Below, in pieces: positions 15,033 through 20,419 of a stretch of DNA of 20,419 bases. Both the position numbers and the translations under genes were made by a program. Positions within the stretch are counted from its first letter, which is position 1. Each line of letters opens with the position of its first letter. Below the pieces are notes generated by a model that was given only the letters and a program-made list of their open reading frames with translations, was not told the DNA's origin and did not search any database. Where the stretch lies: the NCBI GenBank assembly GCA_937912175.1, contig CALDOU010000022.1, positions 1-20,419 of the forward strand. The letters run 5' to 3'. The stretch is from an uncultured Clostridia bacterium. GTDB taxonomy: Bacteria; Bacillota; Clostridia; Oscillospirales; Acutalibacteraceae.

Positions 15033-16199
15033 CTAAATTTTAAATATTACGCTTTCCTTTTTAAATAATTTTAAAGCTACATACAGCGCTACGGAAATGT
15101 AAATTACCAGCCACACCAAAACTATTGCAAGATGTGATATATTAATAATTCCCGCCAAAAGTTCTTTTATTATGCAAATAATATTATAAACAGGGATGCA
15201 TAAATCTGAAATTTTAATATAAGCCGCCTCTAAGGTATAAGTAAATGACGTCGGAATAACACACAAAAGAGAAATAGGCATCAAATAAAGCTGAGCCTCT
15301 TTACTGGACTTTGCATAAACTCCTATCGTTAAATTAATAGATGCAAAAAACATTGCTATAAACACAGTCATAATTAAAAGGTATACCATACCCAAAGCGG
15401 AAATTTTAGACGAACCGAGCCCCGAGGAAATCAACAGGTATCCCCACAAACCCAAAGCCGTACACAGCCCGCTTGTAACACCCATCAAGGTAGTAGCTAA
15501 CAATTTTCCTAAAACAATACTTGTTCTGTCAGCGGATGTAGAAAGTAACGGTTCCAAGGTTCCGCGTTCCTTTTCTCCGGCAGTTAAATCCACAGCCGTT
15601 CCTGAAGAACCCATACAACAATATAAAATCAACATCATCGGCACTAACATGCTAAAGTAAAGCGAACTTGTGTCCATTGTCGGCATATCTTTACCTAAAT
15701 CCAAACCCAAGTTAACATTGGCGGTCTTTCTTAATTCCTGTATATCTTTAAACTCATGGTTTTGTGCCAAATACCTGTACGCTTCTTCAAATTGCGAAAT
15801 TATTGCCTTTGACATCATAGAATTGATTGAAGATTCGCTATATTTTATATCAAGTTGAAATGCTTTGTGTGCAACAACTTGTTCGTCAATATTATCGCCA
15901 ACATTTATATAAGCTGAAACCTCACCGGAATCCAAAGCTTTTTGAGGATTAGATACATCTACTATGGTTATAATATCTTGTGCGTTTAAAAAATCAAATA
16001 AGGAGTTTTCCTTATTGTTGATTGCAACATTAATATTTTTAGTTACTTGTCCTTGTGTTCCCTTCATGGAAAAATCTATTACAAACAACATGGAGGGAAC
16101 CAATAATAAAGGTAATAAAAGTCCAAAAACAAAAGTTTTTTTATCTCTGATTATACACTTTAACTCTTTTAAAAAAACAGTAATTGCTTGCTTAAACAT
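15033..16199 (-). CDS. ABC-2 type exporter permease (NatB-like)
   Basis: A 388-residue membrane subunit of an ABC exporter. One membrane helix near the N-terminus (about 24-43) is followed by an extracytoplasmic part of about 150 residues and then five or so helices in the C-terminal half. The GEKERGTLEPLLSTS stretch with a following GK is the conserved cytoplasmic loop of the ABC-2/NatB permease group, which exports sodium ions, drugs or lipids. The substrate cannot be read from sequence. The ATG at 16199 is chosen because AAGGTGA lies just upstream; it overlaps the last 8 bases of the ATPase gene, implying translational coupling. A longer frame starting at 16313 lies wholly inside the ATPase gene and is not believable. 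The protein ends at KKESVIFKI. Confidence 0.87.
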   Translation of the reverse strand: MFKQAITVFLKELKCIIRDKKTFVFGLLLPLLLVPSMLFVIDFSMKGTQGQVTKNINVAINNKENSLFDFLNAQDIITIVDVSNPQKALDSGEVSAYINVGDNIDEQVVAHKAFQLDIKYSESSINSMMSKAIISQFEEAYRYLAQNHEFKDIQELRKTANVNLGLDLGKDMPTMDTSSLYFSMLVPMMLILYCCMGSSGTAVDLTAGEKERGTLEPLLSTSADRTSIVLGKLLATTLMGVTSGLCTALGLWGYLLISSGLGSSKISALGMVYLLIMTVFIAMFFASINLTIGVYAKSSKEAQLYLMPISLLCVIPTSFTYTLEAAYIKISDLCIPVYNIICIIKELLAGIINISHLAIVLVWLVIYISVALYVALKLFKKESVIFKI

Positions 16200-16956
16200 T
16201 CGATTCACCTTCTTTTGCTTTATCGGATTTTTCTTCATTATCGCAGACCAACTCAAAAAGCATATCATTAATCTCACGATCGGTATATTTCGATCGATAT
16301 TCACCGACATCAAATTTTTTGATTGTTTTTCCTTTATGAATTACAACCATTCGATCAGAATAGTTCTTTATATTTTCCATCGAATGACTTGAAAAAATTA
16401 TGCTTTTACCCTCATTTTTGCACATTTCCATAAAATCCAAAATAGTTTTCGCAGCTCTAAAATCAAGTCCGGATTCCGGCTCATCAAAAAGCATAACCGA
16501 AGGATTATGTATAATTGAACGGGCAATTGAAACTTTTTGTTTCATTCCTTTGGAAAAAGTACCGACTTGCCTGTCGGCGTAATCCGCAAAGGAAAATTGT
16601 TCTATAAGCTCATCGATACGATGGTTCATATTTTTTTCGCTCATGCCGTTTAAACGAGCAAAATATTCCAGATTTTCTCTGGCTGTTAACCTGTCATAAA
16701 GATTTGCTTCACTGCCAAACAAAATTCCTATATTTTTTCGTATTTCATTGGGATTTTCAATTAAATCATACCCATTAATTTCAGCCGTACCGAAAGTTGG
16801 CTTAAGCATAGTACTTAAAATTCTTAAAAGAGTGGATTTTCCCGCACCGTTTTCACCCAAAAGACCTACTATTTCACCGTCTTTAACATCAAAACTAACA
16901 TCTTTCAGTGCTTCTATATCTTTAAATGTTTTAGATACATTAATAACATTTATCAC
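16192..16956 (-). CDS. ABC transporter ATP-binding protein (NatA-like)
   Basis: A 254-residue ATPase that powers the downstream ABC-2 permease at the inner face of the membrane. Motifs in order: Walker A GENGAGKST (34-42); a Q-loop region of the NatA type with GILFGSEANLYDRLT; signature FSKGMKQKV; Walker B VMLFDEPESGLD; and the H-loop SSHSM. The C-terminal 40 residues are acidic and basic, without further domain. The start is GTG at 16956, 9 bases after GGGAGG; longer frames reaching 17016 lack any ribosome site and would run into the promoter. The NatAB-type pair may expel sodium ions or an antimicrobial compound. No two-component or MarR/GntR regulator is next to it, unlike many drug exporters. 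The promoter lies in the gap shared with uvrB. Confidence 0.92.
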   Translation of the reverse strand: MINVINVSKTFKDIEALKDVSFDVKDGEIVGLLGENGAGKSTLLRILSTMLKPTFGTAEINGYDLIENPNEIRKNIGILFGSEANLYDRLTARENLEYFARLNGMSEKNMNHRIDELIEQFSFADYADRQVGTFSKGMKQKVSIARSIIHNPSVMLFDEPESGLDFRAAKTILDFMEMCKNEGKSIIFSSHSMENIKNYSDRMVVIHKGKTIKKFDVGEYRSKYTDREINDMLFELVCDNEEKSDKAKEGESNV

Positions 16957-17006
16957 TGTTTCAAACCTCCCGCATTTAAACAAATTACACAACGATTGCC
17001 GGAAAT

Positions 17007-17035
17007 ATTTTATCATATTTATTGACTTTCGTCAA
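17007..17035 (-). promoter_or_regulatory. Promoter of the ABC exporter operon
   Basis: Minus-strand -35 TTGACG (17035-17030), a 17-base spacer and -10 TAAAAT (17012-17007) preceded by TGA, an extended -10. The leader to the GTG at 16956 is about 44 bases. The -35 is one arm of the dyad at 17021-17036 shared with the uvrB promoter. Confidence 0.7.
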
Positions 17036-17049
17036 TGGAAACCTAATAA
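17022..17049 (+). promoter_or_regulatory. Promoter of uvrBA
   Basis: Plus-strand -35 TTGACT (17022-17027), a 16-base spacer and -10 TAATAA (17044-17049), or AATAAT with a 17-base spacer. The leader to the uvrB ATG is about 70 bases. I see no GAAC-N4-GTTC type LexA box nearby. Its -35 overlaps the -35 of the divergent ABC promoter. Confidence 0.55.
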
Positions 17050-17125
17050 TAGTAAGTAATAAAAAAACAGGAATACTACACATTATCACTAAATAAACAA
17101 AATAATAAAAAGGAGGCCTAAAATC

Positions 17126-19084
17126 ATGAATTTTAAAATAAAATCAGAATATAAAATGTGCGGAGATCAACCACAAGCAGTAGAAACTTTGGTAAAAAGC
17201 ATAAAAAGCGGAAACAAAGAGCAAACTCTTCTTGGTGTAACCGGTTCCGGAAAAACTTTTACAATGGCAAACATAATAGAAAAAATTCAAAAGCCAACAT
17301 TAGTTCTTGCTCATAATAAAACTTTGGCAGCTCAATTATGTTCGGAATTTAAAACTTTTTTTCCGGATAATGCAGTGGAATATTTTGTTTCTTACTATGA
17401 TTATTATCAACCTGAATCTTATATTGCCTCCACAGACACGTATATAGAAAAAGATTCTTCAATTAATGAAGAAATAGACAAATTACGTCACTCGGCAACA
17501 TCATCACTTTCCGAACGCAATGACGTAATTATAGTTTCAAGCATATCTTGCATTTACAGTTTGGGAAATCCCATTGACTATAAGAACATGGTAATATCAC
17601 TAAGACCGCAAATGGAAAAAAGTCGTGACGAACTCATCAAAAAATTAACCGAACTACAATATGAGCGCAACGATATAAACCCCACAAGAAATAAATTTCG
17701 TGTACGAGGCGATACAGTAGAAGTTTTCCCCGTCTATTCTTCCGAAAAACTAATACGAATAGAATTCTTTGGGGACTATATAGAGCGAATTTGTGAAGTA
17801 AATCCCGTAACCGGAGAAATAGTTTCTACACTCAAACATGTAGCAATTTACCCTTCTTCCCACTATATAGTGCCAAGAGAAAAGTTATTATCAGCAATAG
17901 ACAATTTAAAAAATGAAGCATCAAACAGAGCAAAATACTTTAAAGAAAACGGAAAATTAATCGAAGCACAAAGAATAACGGAACGAGTAAATTACGATAC
18001 GGAAATGCTTCAAGAAATCGGATTTTGCAAAGGAATAGAAAATTACTCCCGAGTGCTTTCCGGACGCCCTGCAGGAAGCGTGCCGTTTACTTTGTTTGAT
18101 TATTTTCCGAAAGATTTTCTTATGTTTATCGACGAATCCCATGTAACGTTGCCCCAAGCTCGAGCAATGTATGCCGGAGACAGGTCCAGAAAAGAAAACC
18201 TTATCGAATATGGGTTTAGGCTTCCTTCTGCTTACGACAATCGCCCCATGACTTTTGATGAATTTTATTCAAAAATAAATCAAGTTATATTCGTAAGCGC
18301 AACACCGGGCGACTTTGAATTACAAAAAAGCAAAACCGTTGCCGAACAAATAATACGTCCAACGGGTCTTTTGGATCCGGAAATATCAGTTCGTCCAACT
18401 CAAGGACAAATTGATGATTTAATCGGCGAAATAAATAATCGTGTTTCAAAAAAAGAAAGAACGCTTATAACCACACTTACCAAAAAAATGGCGGAAGATT
18501 TAACGATGTATCTTAAAGACATAGGCATTAAAGTAACATATATGCACAGTGATATCGACACAATCGAAAGGATGGAAATCATTCGTGATTTACGCAGCGG
18601 AAAAATAGATGTCTTGGTTGGAATAAATCTTTTAAGAGAGGGGCTCGACATCCCGGAAGTCTCTCTTGTGGCAATACTTGACGCCGACAAAGAAGGATTT
18701 TTACGTTCAGACCGCTCCTTGATTCAAACCATAGGAAGAGCAGCCAGAAACTCTGAGGGTAAAGTAATAATGTACGCCGATGAAGTCACAAAATCAATGG
18801 AAATTGCAATAAAGGAAACCGAAAGAAGAAGGAAAATCCAATCCGAATATAACTTAAAACACAATATAACTCCTAAAACAATAAATAAAAAAATATCGGA
18901 TGTTTTGGAAATTACAAGTAAAGATATTTACAATAAAAAGCTTTCTTATAACAAAATCAGTAAAACAGAAAAAGAAAAAATAATAAAAAACCTAACCAAA
19001 GAAATGAAATTAGCCGCTCAAATGCTTGAATTTGAACACGCCGCATTTTTAAGAGACGAAATCAAAAAAATAAATGAATCCTAA
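17126..19084 (+). CDS. uvrB: UvrABC system protein B
   Basis: A 652-residue helicase-like core of nucleotide excision repair. UvrA loads it on damaged DNA, where it verifies the lesion and recruits UvrC. Visible elements are Walker A GVTGSGKT (37-44), the beta-hairpin region YDYYQPESYIASTDTYIEKD (91-110) that is inserted between the strands, the DESH box in MFIDESHVT, helicase motifs including FVSATPGD, LREGLDIPE and QTIGRAAR, and a C-terminal UVR domain (about 615-650) for UvrC and UvrA contact. Length is typical and the gene is complete. The ATG at 17126 follows AAGGAGG. It is divergent from the ABC exporter and followed 88 bases later by uvrA, the standard uvrBA order of Firmicutes. Confidence 0.98.
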   Translation: MNFKIKSEYKMCGDQPQAVETLVKSIKSGNKEQTLLGVTGSGKTFTMANIIEKIQKPTLVLAHNKTLAAQLCSEFKTFFPDNAVEYFVSYYDYYQPESYIASTDTYIEKDSSINEEIDKLRHSATSSLSERNDVIIVSSISCIYSLGNPIDYKNMVISLRPQMEKSRDELIKKLTELQYERNDINPTRNKFRVRGDTVEVFPVYSSEKLIRIEFFGDYIERICEVNPVTGEIVSTLKHVAIYPSSHYIVPREKLLSAIDNLKNEASNRAKYFKENGKLIEAQRITERVNYDTEMLQEIGFCKGIENYSRVLSGRPAGSVPFTLFDYFPKDFLMFIDESHVTLPQARAMYAGDRSRKENLIEYGFRLPSAYDNRPMTFDEFYSKINQVIFVSATPGDFELQKSKTVAEQIIRPTGLLDPEISVRPTQGQIDDLIGEINNRVSKKERTLITTLTKKMAEDLTMYLKDIGIKVTYMHSDIDTIERMEIIRDLRSGKIDVLVGINLLREGLDIPEVSLVAILDADKEGFLRSDRSLIQTIGRAARNSEGKVIMYADEVTKSMEIAIKETERRRKIQSEYNLKHNITPKTINKKISDVLEITSKDIYNKKLSYNKISKTEKEKIIKNLTKEMKLAAQMLEFEHAAFLRDEIKKINES

Positions 19085-19172
19085 ATTGCCATAAATACAG
19101 CAACTTAAAATAATGTATAATATATTTATCAAAATGCAAAAATAGTATCACAAAAAGAGAGGGTGATTTTAA

Positions 19173-20419
19173 TTGTCAAAAGAAATAATCATAAAAGGTG
19201 CAAAAGAAAATAATTTAAAAAATGTAAACTTAACTGTTCCGAGAGATAAACTTGTGGTGTTTACAGGGCTTTCAGGTTCCGGAAAATCCTCACTTGCATT
19301 TGACACCATTTACGCAGAAGGTCAAAGAAGATATATGGAATCTCTTTCTTCTTATGCACGCCAATTTTTAGGTCAAATGAACAAACCGAAAGTCGAAAGC
19401 ATAGAGGGACTTTCTCCCGCCATATCAATCGACCAAAAAACAACTTCTAAAAATCCACGTTCCACAGTAGGAACAGTTACGGAAATATATGATTACTTAA
19501 GGTTGCTTTATGCACGAATCGGAATTCCGCATTGCCCTATTTGCGGAAGAGAAATACAGCATCAAACAATAGACCAAATAGTCGATAAAATCATTGAACT
19601 TGGAGAAAATCGTAAAATACAAATATTATCCCCTATTGTTCAAGGTAAAAAAGGTGAATTTACAAAAGAATTAAATTCCGCTGTTCAAAACGGTTTTATA
19701 AGGGCAAGAATTGACGGAGAAATTCATGATTTATCCGAAGGTATAAAACTTCAAAAAACTCATAAACACAATATTGAAATTATTGTTGACCGGATTGTTA
19801 TAAAACCCGACCAAAAATCTCGTATCGCCGATTCGGTTGAAACAGCCGCGGAACTTTCAAACGGAATAATAATAATTAATGTTGATATGAAAGAAGACAT
19901 ACTTTTTTCAAAAAATCACGCATGCCCCATTCACAATGTAGCAATTCAAGAATTGGCTCCAAGAATGTTTTCTTTTAACAGCCCATTTGGGGCTTGTAAA
20001 AAGTGTACCGGTTTGGGAATATTCATGAAAATAGATCCTAATTTAATTATTCCGGATCCTTCCAAAAGCATACATCAAGGAGGAATCAAGGGAAGCGGCT
20101 GGTCTATGGAAGGTAATTCCATAGCCAATATGTATTTTGAAGCACTGGCAAAAAAATATAATTTTTCCTTGGATGCACCGATAAAAGACTTGCCCTCAGA
20201 AACGGTAGATATAATTTTATACGGTACCAAAAGCGAAAAGCTTGATTTAGTAAGAGAAACTTCTTACGGAATTTCAAAATACAAAAACACATTTGAAGGA
20301 ATTATCCCAAATTTAGAACGCAGGTTCAAAAACACAAGCAGTGCGTGGATAAAACAAGAAATCGAATCATTCATGAATTCCGTTCCTTGCGATGAATGTC
20401 AAGGCAAAAGGCTTTCCCC
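19173..20419 (+). CDS. uvrA: UvrABC system protein A, N-terminal part (cut by window edge)
   Basis: The first 415 codons of the roughly 940-residue damage-sensing ABC-family ATPase of nucleotide excision repair; the rest lies beyond the right edge. Seen are Walker A GLSGSGKS (32-39), the conserved SSYARQFLGQM and AISIDQKTTSKNPRSTVGT stretches, the first zinc module with CPICG and the later CKKC, and MFSFNSPFGAC. The frame stays open to the last base. The start is TTG at 19173, 8 or so bases after GAGGGTGA, and gives the standard N-terminus SKEIIIKGAKENNLKN; no ATG is available. The 88-base gap after uvrB holds a TATAAT (19116-19121) but no convincing -35, so uvrA is most likely read from the uvrB promoter. 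Confidence 0.97.
   Translation, partial: MSKEIIIKGAKENNLKNVNLTVPRDKLVVFTGLSGSGKSSLAFDTIYAEGQRRYMESLSSYARQFLGQMNKPKVESIEGLSPAISIDQKTTSKNPRSTVGTVTEIYDYLRLLYARIGIPHCPICGREIQHQTIDQIVDKIIELGENRKIQILSPIVQGKKGEFTKELNSAVQNGFIRARIDGEIHDLSEGIKLQKTHKHNIEIIVDRIVIKPDQKSRIADSVETAAELSNGIIIINVDMKEDILFSKNHACPIHNVAIQELAPRMFSFNSPFGACKKCTGLGIFMKIDPNLIIPDPSKSIHQGGIKGSGWSMEGNSIANMYFEALAKKYNFSLDAPIKDLPSETVDIILYGTKSEKLDLVRETSYGISKYKNTFEGIIPNLERRFKNTSSAWIKQEIESFMNSVPCDECQGKRLS

Noticed and set aside
16200..16313. Upstream extension of the ABC permease
   Set aside because: It lies wholly inside the ATPase gene, and the ATG at 16199 has its own Shine-Dalgarno and the expected N-terminus.
16957..17125. LexA/DinR box controlling uvrB
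   Set aside because: I looked for GAAC-N4-GTTC-like sequences in the gap and found none.
19085..19172. Separate promoter for uvrA
   Set aside because: TATAAT at 19116-19121 has no usable -35; the nearest candidate TTGCCA is 24 bases away.
1..20419. tRNA, rRNA, CRISPR array, insertion sequence, prophage, riboswitch or T-box
   Set aside because: No regularly spaced repeats, transposase or integrase genes, terminal inverted repeats, or cloverleaf or leader structures were found by reading both strands; gaps between genes are all under 200 bases.

Overview
The window is AT-rich, densely packed bacterial DNA with low-GC Gram-positive (Firmicutes, class Clostridia) character. The indicators are purine-rich Shine-Dalgarno sequences, a class B sortase, an NfnAB electron-bifurcating pair, a SpoIVFB-type M50 protease, a recJ-relA pair and a B. 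subtilis YdjG/YdjH/YdjI-like gene set. An anaerobic clostridium, possibly of the Oscillospirales, fits best; that placement is inference. I see no phage, transposon, CRISPR, rRNA or tRNA sequence. The longest stretch without a gene is under 200 bases.

Layout. Sixteen genes run on the minus strand from about 16956 down to 8; two run on the plus strand from 17126 to the right edge. In minus-strand transcription order: (a) an ABC-2 type exporter, ATPase then permease (16956-15033), ending at a hairpin terminator. (b) tcdA (tRNA ct6A dehydratase), recJ and relA (14943-9826): DNA repair, stringent response and tRNA modification. (c) A small coiled-coil zinc-ribbon protein with its own promoter (9647-9222) and a hairpin after it. 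(d) Sortase B and peptide deformylase (9143-7857), followed by a long perfect hairpin. (e) An SPFH / zinc-ribbon / TPM gene trio resembling ydjI-ydjG-ydjH (7660-4372), with a good promoter overlapped by a palindrome and a clear terminator. (f) A redox run: nfnA, nfnB, an M50 protease, a flavin reductase-like protein and an SDR oxidoreductase (4186-8). The plus strand carries uvrB and the 5' part of uvrA, the damage-recognition half of nucleotide excision repair, cut off by the window edge.

The most unusual signal is in start codons. Two genes (tcdA and the M50 protease) have no ATG, GTG or TTG where their N-terminus should begin. In both, an ATA codon sits 7-9 bases after a Shine-Dalgarno-like sequence, and using it restores the expected N-terminus. 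ATA is a permitted but rare bacterial start, and two among 18 genes deserve checking. Other points worth a look are the YdjGHI-like envelope-stress set with no PspA beside it, a nearby small protein with PspA-like layout, duplicated zinc-ribbon modules, and two dyads sitting on promoter -35 elements. Start sites were refined by Shine-Dalgarno spacing, so several differ from the longest possible reading frame. I found no convincing wholly new system; most of the window is recognisable housekeeping.
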